NCBI RefSeq assembly: GCF_024494355.1
Contig: NZ_JAKNQY010000023.1
Coordinates: 1-64,000 of the forward strand
Reading direction: 5' to 3'
DNA: 64,000 nucleotides
DNA from: Pseudomonas sp. Q11
GTDB taxonomy: Bacteria; Pseudomonadota; Gammaproteobacteria; Pseudomonadales; Pseudomonadaceae
Shown: positions 25,238-34,193 of the stretch, in pieces
Layout of the letters: the number at the start of each line of letters is the position of its first letter
Numbering within the stretch: position 1 is the first letter of the stretch
Notes under the pieces: generated by a model
Seen by the model: the letters and a program-made list of their open reading frames with translations, nothing else
What the model was told of the DNA's origin: nothing
Databases searched by the model: none
Translations under genes and position numbers: made by a program

Positions 25238-25693
25238 ATGAACCGCGACAGTCGCTACCTGGAATCGATCCTGCACCACGACATCCCGTTGACGCGGGAC
25301 ATGGGCCTGAAGGTGCTCGACTGGCAGGCCCGGCAATTGCTCCTGTTTTTACCGCTGCAAGCCAACGTCAACCACAAGAGCACCATGTTCGGTGGCAGCC
25401 TGTACTGCGGCGCGGTGCTGGGCGGCTGGGGCTGGCTGCACCTGGCCTTGCGCGAAGAAGGCATTGAGGACGGACATATCGTCATTCAGGAAGGGCAGAT
25501 CAGCTATCCCCTGCCGGTCACGAGTGACGCCTCGGTCATTTGCCAGGCCCCTGAAGAAAAGGTCTGGAAACGTTTCCTGGCCACCTACCGGCGTTATGGA
25601 CGGGCGCGGCTGACCTTGCAGACCCAGGTAATGAACGCCGCAAGCGAGGAAGCGGCGGTGCAGTTTGTCGGGCAGTACGTGTTGCACCGCTGA
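25238..25693 (+). CDS. YiiD C-terminal-type hotdog thioesterase (151 aa)
   Basis: Putative acyl-CoA thioesterase of the YiiD C-terminal family (hotdog fold). NVNHKSTMFGGSLYCGAVLGGWGWLHL is the active-site helix region; the rest is beta-rich. Substrate is unknown. It follows dctD by 47 bases with its own ribosome site (AGAGG) and could be cotranscribed, but no functional link is obvious. An REP pair follows. Confidence 0.85.
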   Translation: MNRDSRYLESILHHDIPLTRDMGLKVLDWQARQLLLFLPLQANVNHKSTMFGGSLYCGAVLGGWGWLHLALREEGIEDGHIVIQEGQISYPLPVTSDASVICQAPEEKVWKRFLATYRRYGRARLTLQTQVMNAASEEAAVQFVGQYVLHR

Positions 25694-25716
25694 CCCCCGA
25701 GCATCACACAAAACCC

Positions 25717-25792
25717 TGTGGCGAGGGAGCTTGCTCCCGCTCGGCTGCGCAGCAGACGCATTGGGGCCGCTTCGCAAGCTCCCTCGCCACAA
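25717..25792. repeat. Inverted REP pair
   Basis: TGGCGAGGGAGCTTGCTCCCGC at 25718 faces a degenerate GCAAGCTCCCTCGCCAC ending 25790. It lies between the convergent thioesterase and cysQ genes. Confidence 0.8.
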
Positions 25793-25825
25793 CAACTCTC
25801 CCAGGTCTAGCAAGGGGCAGCCGAT

Positions 25826-26653
25826 TCAGGAGCGGGCAAGTTCCAGCAGTTTCCCACGCCACGCCGCTTTCGCCGGCAACGCCAGGAAGGATTCATTCAA
25901 CAGCGACTCCCGCGGCGGATACCAGAACGGCTCGCCGCTCAGATCCAGCACCGCGCCCCCCGCGCCCTCCAGCACACCCTGGGCGGCGGCGGTATCCCAC
26001 TGGGACGTCGGCGCCAGTCGCGGATAGCAATCGGCCGCGCCCTCGGCCAGCAGGCAGAACTTCAACGAGCTGCCGATACTGGTCAGTTGCAACTCACCGA
26101 GGCTCTCGCTCAAGCCGCCCAAGAGGCGCTCCTGCTCCGGACTGCTATGGCGACGGCTGGCGACCACCGTGAAGGCCTCTCCCGGCGCCGGCACGTTACG
26201 GACCTCGATCGGCAAAGGCTCACCTCCCTTGTCGCCACGCCAGGCACCAAGCCCCGCGCCACCGACGTAGAAGCGGCCATTGGTGGGTATCGACACCACG
26301 CCGAACACCACCTGGCCCTGCTCGACCAAGGCGATGTTGACGGTGAACTCCTCGCTGCCGGAAATGAACTCCTTGGTGCCGTCCAGCGGGTCCACCAGCC
26401 ACCAGCGTTGCCAGCCAGCGCGCACGCTTTGCGCAATGTTGGCGTCCTCTTCGGAGAGAATTGCAATATCCGGCGCCAGTGCCGTCAGCCCGGCCACGAT
26501 CACATTGTGGGCGGCCATGTCCGCGGCGGTCACCGGCGATGCATCGGCCTTGTGGTTGACCTGCACATTGGCTCGCCAGAACGGCAGGATCGCCTCACCA
26601 GCCTTGAGCGCCAGCTCGACCACGGGGGCCATCAGGGGATGGGGGAAACTCAT
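25826..26653 (-). CDS. cysQ: 3'(2'),5'-bisphosphate nucleotidase CysQ (275 aa)
   Basis: Hydrolyses the PAP produced during sulfate assimilation. It belongs to the inositol-monophosphatase-like, Li-sensitive, Mg-dependent family: LSEEDANI supplies the Glu ligands, VDPLDGTKEF (about 85-93) the metal site, and APTSQWDTAAAQGVLEGAGG the C-terminal Asp. The length is typical. It overlaps nudE as ATGA, giving a nudE-cysQ operon, an arrangement common in gammaproteobacteria. Confidence 0.97.
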   Translation of the reverse strand: MSFPHPLMAPVVELALKAGEAILPFWRANVQVNHKADASPVTAADMAAHNVIVAGLTALAPDIAILSEEDANIAQSVRAGWQRWWLVDPLDGTKEFISGSEEFTVNIALVEQGQVVFGVVSIPTNGRFYVGGAGLGAWRGDKGGEPLPIEVRNVPAPGEAFTVVASRRHSSPEQERLLGGLSESLGELQLTSIGSSLKFCLLAEGAADCYPRLAPTSQWDTAAAQGVLEGAGGAVLDLSGEPFWYPPRESLLNESFLALPAKAAWRGKLLELARS

Positions 26654-27216
26654 GACAGGAACGCTCCGCGCTGGGTCAGCAGGTCACGGGCCAGGTACAG
26701 CGCCGCCAAAGCCCGGCCCTCCGTGAATTGAGGGTTTTGCGCCAAGGCCGACAACTCACGCAAGTTGACCTTATCCACGCGCATCGGCTCGGGCTCGTCG
26801 CCTTCCAGCTGCTCTTCATAAAGATCGGTCGCCAGCACCACCTGGATCTTCTGGCTCATGTAGCCGGGAGACAGGGACAGTTCAGTCAGGTGTTCCAATT
26901 GACGTGCGCCAAAACCGGCTTCTTCCTTAAGCTCCCGCTCAGCCGCCGCCAGCACGTCTTCACCCGGCTCGACCAAGCCCTTGGGCAGGGACCATTCGTA
27001 GGCATCGGTGCCGCCGCAGTATTCTTCCACCAGCACGGCGTGATCGGCGTCAAGCATCGCCACGATCATCACCGCGCCGTAACCTGCGCCCTTGCCCGCC
27101 AAACGTTCATAGGTGCGCTCCACGCCGTTGGAAAAACGCAGTTTCAGTTCTTCCACGCAAAACAGGCGGCTGGTGGCGACGATCCGTCGATCGAGTATGG
27201 TGGGTTTCTGGCGCAT
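26650..27216 (-). CDS. nudE: ADP compounds hydrolase NudE (188 aa)
   Basis: Nudix hydrolase acting on ADP-ribose, Ap3A and NADH in characterised homologues. The Nudix box sits at about 79-101, reading GLVEPGED, then REL-EEAGF with the metal-binding glutamates. The N-terminus PTILDRRIVATSRLFCVEEL is family-typical. First gene of nudE-cysQ and divergent from the yrfG-like gene, with an 88-base shared promoter region. Confidence 0.96.
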   Translation of the reverse strand: MRQKPTILDRRIVATSRLFCVEELKLRFSNGVERTYERLAGKGAGYGAVMIVAMLDADHAVLVEEYCGGTDAYEWSLPKGLVEPGEDVLAAAERELKEEAGFGARQLEHLTELSLSPGYMSQKIQVVLATDLYEEQLEGDEPEPMRVDKVNLRELSALAQNPQFTEGRALAALYLARDLLTQRGAFLS

Positions 27217-27304
27217 AAACGGCTCCCTGGGCGATAGCAGGCTACTATACCCGGCCTATTCTGATTGTTTGTGTCGGATATCCGATTACCGTTGGAGAAG
27301 TTTT

Positions 27305-27967
27305 ATGGCCTTGCTGCCCTGGCACGAGATCGATACGGTGCTGCTGGACATGGACGGCACCCTGCTGGACCTGCATTACGACAACCATTTCTGGATGGAA
27401 CACTTACCCCAACGCTACGCCGAACTGCATGGCGTGAGCCGGGCCATGGCCGAACTGGAGTTGCAGCCGCTCTTCGACCGCAACGCCGGTCAATTGCAGT
27501 GGTATTGCCTGGACTTCTGGAGCGCCGAGCTGAAACTGCCGGTGCGCGAACTGAAGCTGGAAACCGCACACCTGATTGCCCTGCGCCCGGACGCCGATAC
27601 GTTCCTGACGGCGATCCAGCGGGCGGGTAAACGGGTTGTGATGATCACCAACGCCCATCGCGATTCGTTGTCCCTGAAGCTGGAACGCATCGAACTGGCC
27701 CCCTACTTCGAGCGTTTGATCAGCTCCCACGACTACGGTTTCCCCAAAGAAAGCCCGCAGTTCTGGGATGCGCTGCAAGCCGACCTGAACTTCGACCCGG
27801 CCCGCAGCCTGTTTATCGACGACACCTTGCCGGTGCTGCGTAGCGCCAGGGAATTTGGCGTGGCGCACCTGCTGGCGGTTAGCGTACCGGACAGCCGCAA
27901 AGGGCCGAAAGATACCGGGGAGTTTGAGGCGCTGGGGGATTATCGGGATTTGATTGCCGGGCTTTGA
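27305..27967 (+). CDS. yrfG: GMP/IMP nucleotidase-like HAD hydrolase YrfG (220 aa)
   Basis: HAD-superfamily phosphatase; E. coli YrfG dephosphorylates purine nucleotides. Motif I is LLDMDGTLLDL, motif II is in VMITNAHRDSL, and motifs III-IV are FPKESPQFWDAL and LFIDDTLPVLRSA. The start is the ATG at 27305; the upstream open frame runs antisense to nudE. It neighbours nudE-cysQ as in other pseudomonads. An REP pair follows. Confidence 0.93.
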   Translation: MALLPWHEIDTVLLDMDGTLLDLHYDNHFWMEHLPQRYAELHGVSRAMAELELQPLFDRNAGQLQWYCLDFWSAELKLPVRELKLETAHLIALRPDADTFLTAIQRAGKRVVMITNAHRDSLSLKLERIELAPYFERLISSHDYGFPKESPQFWDALQADLNFDPARSLFIDDTLPVLRSAREFGVAHLLAVSVPDSRKGPKDTGEFEALGDYRDLIAGL

Positions 27968-27982
27968 TGCCGCACTACCTTC

Positions 27983-28058
27983 ATCGCGAGCAGGCTCGCT
28001 CCCACAAGGATTCCTTGTTGCCACAGATCCAGTGTGGGAGCGAGCCTGCTCGCGATGG
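27983..28058. repeat. Inverted REP pair
   Basis: ATCGCGAGCAGGCTCGCTCCCAC at 27983 is mirrored by GTGGGAGCGAGCCTGCTCGC from 28034, between convergent yrfG and the LysM gene. Confidence 0.85.
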
Positions 28059-28079
28059 ATACGACGCAGACCTTAAGCT

Positions 28080-28520
28080 TTACTCGGGAATACGCAGTAC
28101 CTGCCCCGGATAGATCTTGTCCGGATGCGACAGCATCGGTTTGTTGGCTTCAAAAATCTTGTTGTACTTGTTCGCGTCGCCGTATTCGGCTTTGGAGATG
28201 GCGCTGAGTGTGTCGCCCTTTTTTACGGTAACAAAGCGAGCCGCCTGAGCCACTGGCCCGGTTACCGTGATCTGATCGTCAACACTGCCTACACCTGCGA
28301 TGTTGCCTACAGCCAGCAGAATCTTTTCCTTCTCTTCCTGACTACCCACCTCACCGATAACGGTGACTTTATCGCCCTCAATGGTCGCCTGAACATTCGG
28401 GTTACCCAAGCCAACCTTATTGATGTGTTCTTTCAACTGCTCACTGGCATTGGCATTGCCGGGGGTCAGCAGATCGATCAGTTTTTCGCCGGCCTCCTTC
28501 ACAAAACTAAAAATACTCAT
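28080..28520 (-). CDS. lysM: BON and LysM domain protein, Kbp/YgaU-like (146 aa)
   Basis: An N-terminal helix (SIFSFVKEAGEKLIDLL) precedes a BON domain (about 30-88) and a C-terminal LysM (about 97-146: VTVKKGDTLSAISKAEYGDANKY, then IYPGQVLRIP). E. coli Kbp of this architecture binds potassium; whether this one does is inference. There is no signal peptide, so it is probably cytoplasmic. I chose the ATG at 28520 because the protein family begins MSIFSF and the longer upstream frame lacks any pattern. Divergent from a LysR gene. Confidence 0.93.
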   Translation of the reverse strand: MSIFSFVKEAGEKLIDLLTPGNANASEQLKEHINKVGLGNPNVQATIEGDKVTVIGEVGSQEEKEKILLAVGNIAGVGSVDDQITVTGPVAQAARFVTVKKGDTLSAISKAEYGDANKYNKIFEANKPMLSHPDKIYPGQVLRIPE

Positions 28521-28653
28521 GGCACACGCTCCTTGATTTAAGTGTCCAGACGCAAAGACTAGACCAAGCGAGACGAACCCGGTTCCCAACCGACCAATGA
28601 CCCCGCCACGCGCAAGCGCTAGAATCTGAACCTTCCCGCGCCCTGGAACGAAG

Positions 28654-29541
28654 ATGGACATCAAGCAACTGAAATTTCTCATCGCGCTCGACGAAACCCG
28701 CCACTTCGGCCAGGCGGCCGCGCGCTGCCACATCACCCAACCCACCCTGTCCATGCGTCTGCGCAGTCTTGAAGAGGAGCTTGACCTGCCGCTGGTCAAT
28801 CGAGGCCAGCGCTTTGAAGGTTTCACCGCACCAGGGGAGCGGGTGCTGGCCTGGGCACGCACGGTGATGGCTGCCTATGACGGTCTGCAGGCCGAAGCGG
28901 CGGCCTGCCGTGGCAACCTGGTGGGTACTCTGCGCCTGGGCGTAGTGCCATTGTCGGACTTCGACCCGTTGTCGATGATGCAGCGCCTGCACAGCGAGCA
29001 CCCTAACCTGCATTTCGAGTTGTCATCCCTGAGCTCCGAACGCATCCTCGAACAGTTGGCGAACAACCGCATCGACCTGGGCATTTCCTATCTGGAGCGC
29101 CTGGACACCGAGCGCTTCGACTCCCTGCCCTTCAGCCACACGCGCATGGGCCTGCTCTATGACCAGCGATACTTCTATTTCGGCGAGCAGCCGCTGAGCT
29201 GGGAAGCGCTGATCGAGTTGCCCCTGGGCATGCTCACCAGCGGCATGCATTTTCGTCAGTCCATCGACCACAACTTCCACAGTCGGGGCCTCACACCCCG
29301 CCCTCTGCTGCAAACCGACGCGGTGCATCAATTGTTACAAGCCGTACACGGCGGACTGTGTTGCGCGGTGATGCCGCTGGACAGTGGCCTGGGTATCCTC
29401 ACCCAGGACCTGCGCATCCAGCCCATCGAAGACGCGCAAACCCTGGTCCCGCTGGGGCTGATCATGCGCCGCGGCGCTCCGCGCTCGGCTTTGGCGGAGG
29501 CTTGCTTCGCCCTCTATCAGAAATCACCGGCGACATCTTGA
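28654..29541 (+). CDS. LysR-family transcriptional regulator (295 aa)
   Basis: Winged HTH at residues 1-60 (FLIALDETRHFGQAAARCHITQPTLSMRLRSLEEEL) and a co-inducer domain from about 90. It stands just upstream of fdhD-fdhF on the same strand, the same place as in P. aeruginosa, so it may regulate formate dehydrogenase genes; the ligand is unknown. The 133-base gap to the divergent LysM gene holds its promoter. Confidence 0.94.
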   Translation: MDIKQLKFLIALDETRHFGQAAARCHITQPTLSMRLRSLEEELDLPLVNRGQRFEGFTAPGERVLAWARTVMAAYDGLQAEAAACRGNLVGTLRLGVVPLSDFDPLSMMQRLHSEHPNLHFELSSLSSERILEQLANNRIDLGISYLERLDTERFDSLPFSHTRMGLLYDQRYFYFGEQPLSWEALIELPLGMLTSGMHFRQSIDHNFHSRGLTPRPLLQTDAVHQLLQAVHGGLCCAVMPLDSGLGILTQDLRIQPIEDAQTLVPLGLIMRRGAPRSALAEACFALYQKSPATS

Positions 29542-29628
29542 TCGACGTCATCTATTGATAGATCAGTAATAGCAATTAGACGTGGCAGATTGCCGCATTT
29601 AGTCTTATCACTATTCCCACTGTCAGTG

Positions 29629-30474
29629 ATGCCTATGAACGACAAGCCTCCGGTCTGTTCTGCGCCTGCGGAGAAAACACCCGCGCCAGCCGCCAGCCAG
29701 AGCTATCGCTACTGCAACCTGGACCATTCCCAATCGGACAGCACCGCGCTGGCCGAGGAAGTGGCGCTGGCGATCGCCTATAACGGCATCAGTCAGGCCG
29801 TCATGCTGGTTACGCCCTCTGACCTTGAAGACTTCATCGTCGGCTTCAGCCTCGGCAGCGGCATCATTGAAGACCCTGCGGACATCTATGACGTGCAACT
29901 GAGCGGCGCCGGTTCTGCGCAATACGCCCAGGTGACCATCGCCAACCGCGCCTTCTGGAACCTCAAGCAACAGCGTCGGCAACTGGCCGGCACCAGTGGC
30001 TGCGGGCTTTGCGGGGTGGAAGCGGTAGAGCAGGCACTGCCGGAGCTCAAAACGCTGCCCGGCGCGCCATTGCCTGCAGCCCAGTGGCTTGAGGGTCTGC
30101 GTCAACGCATTGGCCAATTCCAGCCTTTGGGCCAGCATTGCGGCGCAGTGCACGCGGCACTGTTCATGAACGCCGAGGGGGAATTGCTACTGGGGCGTGA
30201 AGACATCGGCCGGCACAACGCCCTCGACAAACTGATCGGCGCGCTGATCCGACAACAGATCCCCGTGAACGGAGGCCTGGCGATCGTCACCAGTCGTTGC
30301 AGCCTCGAATTGATCCAGAAAGTGTTGCGCGCCGGCATCCAGACCCTGGTCAGCCTGTCCTCACCCACCGGCCTTGCCGTGCAATGGGCGCGCCGACACA
30401 ACCTCAATCTTATCCACCTGCCGCAAAAAAGTGCGCCGCGGGTCTACAGCCCTGCGATGGAGAATCAAGCGTGA
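29629..30474 (+). CDS. fdhD: Formate dehydrogenase accessory sulfurtransferase FdhD (281 aa)
   Basis: Transfers sulfur from IscS to the molybdenum cofactor of formate dehydrogenase. The active CxxC is in SGCGLCGVEAVE (near 125-128); VGFSLGSGII and GREDIGRHNALDKLIGALI are family motifs. I chose the ATG at 29629; a second ATG at 29635 is equally possible and no strong ribosome site decides. The stop overlaps the GTG start of the oxidoreductase gene, which is probably its client. Confidence 0.95.
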   Translation: MPMNDKPPVCSAPAEKTPAPAASQSYRYCNLDHSQSDSTALAEEVALAIAYNGISQAVMLVTPSDLEDFIVGFSLGSGIIEDPADIYDVQLSGAGSAQYAQVTIANRAFWNLKQQRRQLAGTSGCGLCGVEAVEQALPELKTLPGAPLPAAQWLEGLRQRIGQFQPLGQHCGAVHAALFMNAEGELLLGREDIGRHNALDKLIGALIRQQIPVNGGLAIVTSRCSLELIQKVLRAGIQTLVSLSSPTGLAVQWARRHNLNLIHLPQKSAPRVYSPAMENQA

Positions 30475-32819
30475 GCAATCATCAACAAGCCGACCAGAAA
30501 CCCGTACCACGCTATAAGCCCTACAAGGGCCCGGCCGGTGGTTGGGGCGCGCTGATCAGCGTCGCTCAGGCCTGGCTGACCAGCGACAATGCGCTGAAGA
30601 ACCTGCGCATGATGCTCAAGACCAACCAGAACGGCGGCTTTGACTGCCCAGGCTGTGCCTGGGGCGACTCGCCGGAAAGCGGCATGGTCAAGTTCTGCGA
30701 GAACGGCGCCAAAGCCGTGAACTGGGAAGCGACCAAACGCCGTGTCGATGGCGCATTCTTCGCAAAACACAGCGTGACGTCGCTGCTGGAGCAGAGCGAC
30801 TATTGGCTGGAATACCAGGGGCGCCTGACCGAGCCACTGAGCTACGACGCCGAAACCGACCGCTACAAACCCATCAGTTGGGAAGCGGCATTTACCCTGA
30901 TCGGTCAACACTTGCAGGGGCTTAGCAGCCCGAACCAGGCCGAGTTCTACACCTCGGGCCGGGCCAGCAACGAGGCGGCCTACCTCTATCAGTTGTTTGT
31001 GCGCGCCTACGGCACCAACAACTTTCCCGACTGCTCGAACATGTGTCATGAAGCCAGCGGCGTAGCGTTGTCCCAGAGTGTCGGCGTGGGCAAAGGCACA
31101 GTGACTTTCGACGATTTCGAGCACGCCGACGCGATTTTCGTCTGGGGCCAGAACCCGGGTACCAACCACCCACGGATGCTCGAACCGCTGCGTGAAGCAG
31201 TGAAACGCGGTGCCCAGGTGGTGTGCATCAACCCGCTCAAGGAGCGTGGCCTGGAGCGTTTCCAGCACCCACAAAACCCGATAGAGATGCTCACCAACGG
31301 GGATAAACCAACCAACTCCGCCTATTTCCGCCCGGCCTTGGGTGGGGACATGGCGGTCTTGCGGGGCATGGCGAAGTTCCTGCTGCAATGGGAACGTGAG
31401 GCGCAAGCCACCGGCGCTCCAGCGGTGTTCGACCACGCGTTCCTGAACGAGCACAGCATCGACGTACTGGATTACCTGGCCGTGGTCGATGACACGCCAT
31501 GGGAGCAGATCGTTGAGCAGTCGGGCTTGACCCTGGTCGAGATCGAACAAGCGGCGCGTATGTACGCCATCAGCAAGAACGTGATCATGTGCTGGGCAAT
31601 GGGCATCACCCAACATCGCCACTCGGTGGCAACCATCCAGGAAATCGCCAACCTGATGTTGCTTCGCGGCAACATCGGCCGGCCAGGCGCGGGCCTGTGC
31701 CCGGTGCGCGGCCACAGTAACGTGCAGGGCGACCGGACCATGGGCATCAATGAGCGTCCGCCAGCGGCGTTCCTTGACTCACTGGAGCGTCGCTTCCAGT
31801 TCAAGGTGCCGCGCGAGAACGGCCACAACGTGGTCGAAGCAATCCACGCCATGGCTGACGGCCGGGCGAAGGTCTTCATCGCTCTGGGCGGCAACTTCGC
31901 CCAGGCCACCCCGGACAGTCATCGGACGTTCCAGGCCTTGGGCAATTGCGACCTGACCGTACAAATCAGCACCAAGCTCAACCGCAGCCATCTGGCGCAC
32001 GGGAAACAAGCACTGATCCTGCCGTGCCTGGGCCGTACCGACATCGACCTGCAAGTCGAAGGCGCGCAAGCGGTGACCGTGGAAGACTCCTTCAGCATGG
32101 TCCACGCGTCGAATGGCCAATTGCAGCCGCTGTCGAACCAGATGCGTTCCGAGCCCTGGATCATCGCCGGCATCGCCGCCGCCACGCTGGGCAGTCGCCC
32201 GGTGGACTGGAACTGGCTGGTGGCGGACTACAACCGCATCCGCGACCTGATCGCCGACACCATCCCAGGCTTCAAAGACTTCAATGAGAAGCTCCAGAAC
32301 CCCGGTGGCTTCTACCTGGGCAACAGCGCCGGTGCACGTCGCTGGAACACTGGCTCCGGCCGCGCCAACTTCAAGCCCAACCGGTTGCCAACCGACCTGG
32401 TGCATGAACGCACCCGTGCCACCGGTCAGTTGCCTGACCTGATCATGCAATCCATGCGCTCCCACGATCAGTACAACACCACCATCTATGGCCTCGATGA
32501 CCGCTATCGCGGCGTGAAGGGCCAGCGTGACGTGTTGTTCGTCAACGAAGCGGACATCATTCGCCTGGGCTTCAAGCCAGGGCAGAAGGCCGACATCGTT
32601 TCGCTCTGGGACGACGGGCGCGAGCGGCGGGTCAAGGGCTTTACCCTGCTGGCGTTCGACATTCCCGCCGGACAGGCCGCCGCCTATTACCCTGAAGTGA
32701 ATCCGTTGGTGCCGTTGGAGAGCACTGGCGACGGCAGCCATACCCCGACCTCGAAATTCGTGGCGATCCGCCTGGAAGCGGCGAGCGAGAATGGGCTGAT
32801 AATGGCCAAGTCAGCCTGA
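30471..32819 (+). CDS. FdhF/YdeP-family molybdopterin oxidoreductase (782 aa)
   Basis: Alpha subunit-like protein of the molybdopterin bis-MGD family. An N-terminal FDCPGCAW (Cys near 59 and 62) is followed by SGRASNEAAYLYQLF and NNFPDCSNMCHEASG, where a Cys is placed to ligate Mo. GQNPGTNHPR, LRGNIGRPGAGLCPVRGHSNVQG and a C-terminal cofactor-binding domain complete it. It starts at GTG overlapping the fdhD stop. Homologues include E. coli YdeP, linked to acid resistance, and formate dehydrogenases; which reaction it carries out cannot be decided from sequence. No electron-transfer subunits are adjacent. Confidence 0.93.
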   Translation: MSNHQQADQKPVPRYKPYKGPAGGWGALISVAQAWLTSDNALKNLRMMLKTNQNGGFDCPGCAWGDSPESGMVKFCENGAKAVNWEATKRRVDGAFFAKHSVTSLLEQSDYWLEYQGRLTEPLSYDAETDRYKPISWEAAFTLIGQHLQGLSSPNQAEFYTSGRASNEAAYLYQLFVRAYGTNNFPDCSNMCHEASGVALSQSVGVGKGTVTFDDFEHADAIFVWGQNPGTNHPRMLEPLREAVKRGAQVVCINPLKERGLERFQHPQNPIEMLTNGDKPTNSAYFRPALGGDMAVLRGMAKFLLQWEREAQATGAPAVFDHAFLNEHSIDVLDYLAVVDDTPWEQIVEQSGLTLVEIEQAARMYAISKNVIMCWAMGITQHRHSVATIQEIANLMLLRGNIGRPGAGLCPVRGHSNVQGDRTMGINERPPAAFLDSLERRFQFKVPRENGHNVVEAIHAMADGRAKVFIALGGNFAQATPDSHRTFQALGNCDLTVQISTKLNRSHLAHGKQALILPCLGRTDIDLQVEGAQAVTVEDSFSMVHASNGQLQPLSNQMRSEPWIIAGIAAATLGSRPVDWNWLVADYNRIRDLIADTIPGFKDFNEKLQNPGGFYLGNSAGARRWNTGSGRANFKPNRLPTDLVHERTRATGQLPDLIMQSMRSHDQYNTTIYGLDDRYRGVKGQRDVLFVNEADIIRLGFKPGQKADIVSLWDDGRERRVKGFTLLAFDIPAGQAAAYYPEVNPLVPLESTGDGSHTPTSKFVAIRLEAASENGLIMAKSA

Positions 32820-32845
32820 CACAACGTGCGAGGAGATGAGGTTGT

Positions 32846-32934
32846 GTGGGAGCAAGGCTTGCCCGCGATGAAAGCGGTGCGGTCTTTCAGAAATAGAGTT
32901 GCCTGTGTCGCGAGCAAGCTTAGCTCCGACACAG
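32846..32934. repeat. Degenerate REP pair
   Basis: GTGGGAGCAAGGCTTGCCCGCGA at 32846 and CGCGAGCAAGCTTAGCTCCGACA near 32910 look like a diverged inverted REP pair after the oxidoreductase gene. Confidence 0.6.
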
Positions 32935-32967
32935 CTTTGCTCCCCCAATCATAGTGTTCGAACGCCC

Positions 32968-33001
32968 ACAAAAAAGGCCGTTTTCCATAGAAAACGGCCT
33001 G
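32968..33001 (-). terminator. Minus-strand terminator without an obvious gene
   Basis: AGGCCGTTTT pairs with AAAACGGCCT around CCATAG and is followed on the minus strand by a T6 run. On the plus strand there is no T run, so it does not fit as a terminator of the oxidoreductase gene. No minus-strand gene lies within 700 bases upstream. Confidence 0.75.
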
Positions 33002-33157
33002 TCCGAAGTAGCTAAAGACCGGTAAAAATCCATTAAGTTCCGCCTAAAAAACAATAACTTATCGAATTGTGCACAAGTCGTGTTACTCGTCGGATTTTGA
33101 TTGTAACCAAGCGAAGCCAGCCTCAGGATCGCGCCGTCATCCCTTTGAGGCTCCTCT

Positions 33158-33640
33158 ATGAAGTTCTCCTCGATTCTCTTGTTGTCCCTTGGCCTGGTCA
33201 GTGGCGTAGCCTCTGCCGGTGGCACCACCGAAGCAGGCGTGGGCGGCGCATTGGGCGGGGTTCTGGGCTCGGTCGTCGGCCAGTCTTTGGGCGGCAACAC
33301 CGGTTCCACTATCGGCGCAGCCTTGGGCGGCGCAGGTGGCAGTGCGGTCGGTGCGGACAAACGCAGCCGCGGCGAAGCAGCGATCGGCGGTGCGCTGGGC
33401 GCAGCCGGCGGTAACGTGGTCGGCCGAAGCGTAGGTGGCACCACCGGCAGCCTGATCGGTGCTGCAGCAGGCGGTGGCGCGGGCGGCGCGCTGGGCAACT
33501 ACATGGGCAAGGACGATGACGACGACCGTCGTTATGACGGTCGCCGTGGTGATCGCCGCTACTACCGTGACGGCCATCCGGGTCGCGGCCATGCCTACGG
33601 GCATCGTAAGCACAAGCACAAGCATCGCTATCGTGACTGA
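33158..33640 (+). CDS. Glycine-zipper envelope protein (160 aa)
   Basis: A signal peptide (1-20, cut near VASA-GG) precedes about 95 residues of glycine-zipper repeats (GGALGGVLGSVVGQSLGG and similar, in at least four copies) that can form membrane-inserted helices. It ends in an Asp patch (DDDDD) and a basic His/Arg/Lys-rich tail (RKHKHKHRYRD). It resembles YmgG-like and SmpA-associated glycine-zipper proteins of pseudomonads. Function is unknown; the tail could bind metal or polyanions. A hairpin terminator follows and it is monocistronic. Confidence 0.88.
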   Translation: MKFSSILLLSLGLVSGVASAGGTTEAGVGGALGGVLGSVVGQSLGGNTGSTIGAALGGAGGSAVGADKRSRGEAAIGGALGAAGGNVVGRSVGGTTGSLIGAAAGGGAGGALGNYMGKDDDDDRRYDGRRGDRRYYRDGHPGRGHAYGHRKHKHKHRYRD

Positions 33641-33667
33641 CCGCTGGGTTTAATACCTGCTGGTAAA

Positions 33668-33721
33668 AGATCGCAGCCTTCGGCAGCTCTTCTCGGAGCC
33701 AGACCGGAGGCTGCGATTTTT
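33668..33721. terminator. Bidirectional terminator
   Basis: ATCGCAGCCT pairs with AGGCTGCGAT across about 30 bases, with A4 and T5 runs on the two sides. It separates the convergent glycine-zipper and thioesterase genes. Confidence 0.7.
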
Positions 33722-33725
33722 CGTT

Positions 33726-34145
33726 TCAGACCACCAACCGCTCCAAAGCCGCGCGCAATTGATCCGGAATCGCCACTGGCCGATTTGACGCCCGTTCCAC
33801 AAATACATGTACAAAGCGTCCCGTCGCGCAGGCCTCCTCCTCACCCGCCTTGAACACCGCCAGTTCGTATTGCACTGAACTACTGCCCAGTTTCCCGACT
33901 CGTAGACCGATTTCTATTCGCTCGGGAAATGCGATCGAGGCAAAGTAGTCGCAAGCCGAGCTCACCACGAACCCCACCACCTCTCCATCATGGATATCCA
34001 GACCGCCGACCTCGATCAGGTAGGTGTTCACCGCCGTATCGAAAAAACTGTAGTAGGTGACGTTGTTGACGTGACCGTACACATCGTTGTCATGCCAGCG
34101 CGTGGTGATGTGGTGCAGGTGTGGGTATTCACTACGTTGGGGCAT
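33726..34145 (-). CDS. 4HBT-family acyl-CoA thioesterase, YbgC/FadM-like (139 aa)
   Basis: Hotdog thioesterase with the active-site motif TTRWHDNDVYGHVNNVTYYSFFDTA, where the Asp is catalytic. I chose the ATG at 34145 because AAGGA lies 6 bases upstream; an earlier TTG is unlikely. It follows the hydroxyacyl-CoA dehydrogenase gene by 48 bases on the same strand, so it may release a free acid from the product of that enzyme. A carnitine-type pairing of dehydrogenase and thioesterase is known, but this dehydrogenase is of a different type. Confidence 0.92.
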   Translation of the reverse strand: MPQRSEYPHLHHITTRWHDNDVYGHVNNVTYYSFFDTAVNTYLIEVGGLDIHDGEVVGFVVSSACDYFASIAFPERIEIGLRVGKLGSSSVQYELAVFKAGEEEACATGRFVHVFVERASNRPVAIPDQLRAALERLVV

Positions 34146-34193
34146 CAGGGGTCCTTTACGGTTGCTCAATGGTTCATGCGTTGTTCAGGATTT

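Noticed and set aside
33137..33625. Minus-strand frame opposite the glycine-zipper gene
   Set aside because: Ala/Thr/Val-rich mirror of a glycine-rich repeat; the plus-strand protein has a proper signal peptide and ribosome site.
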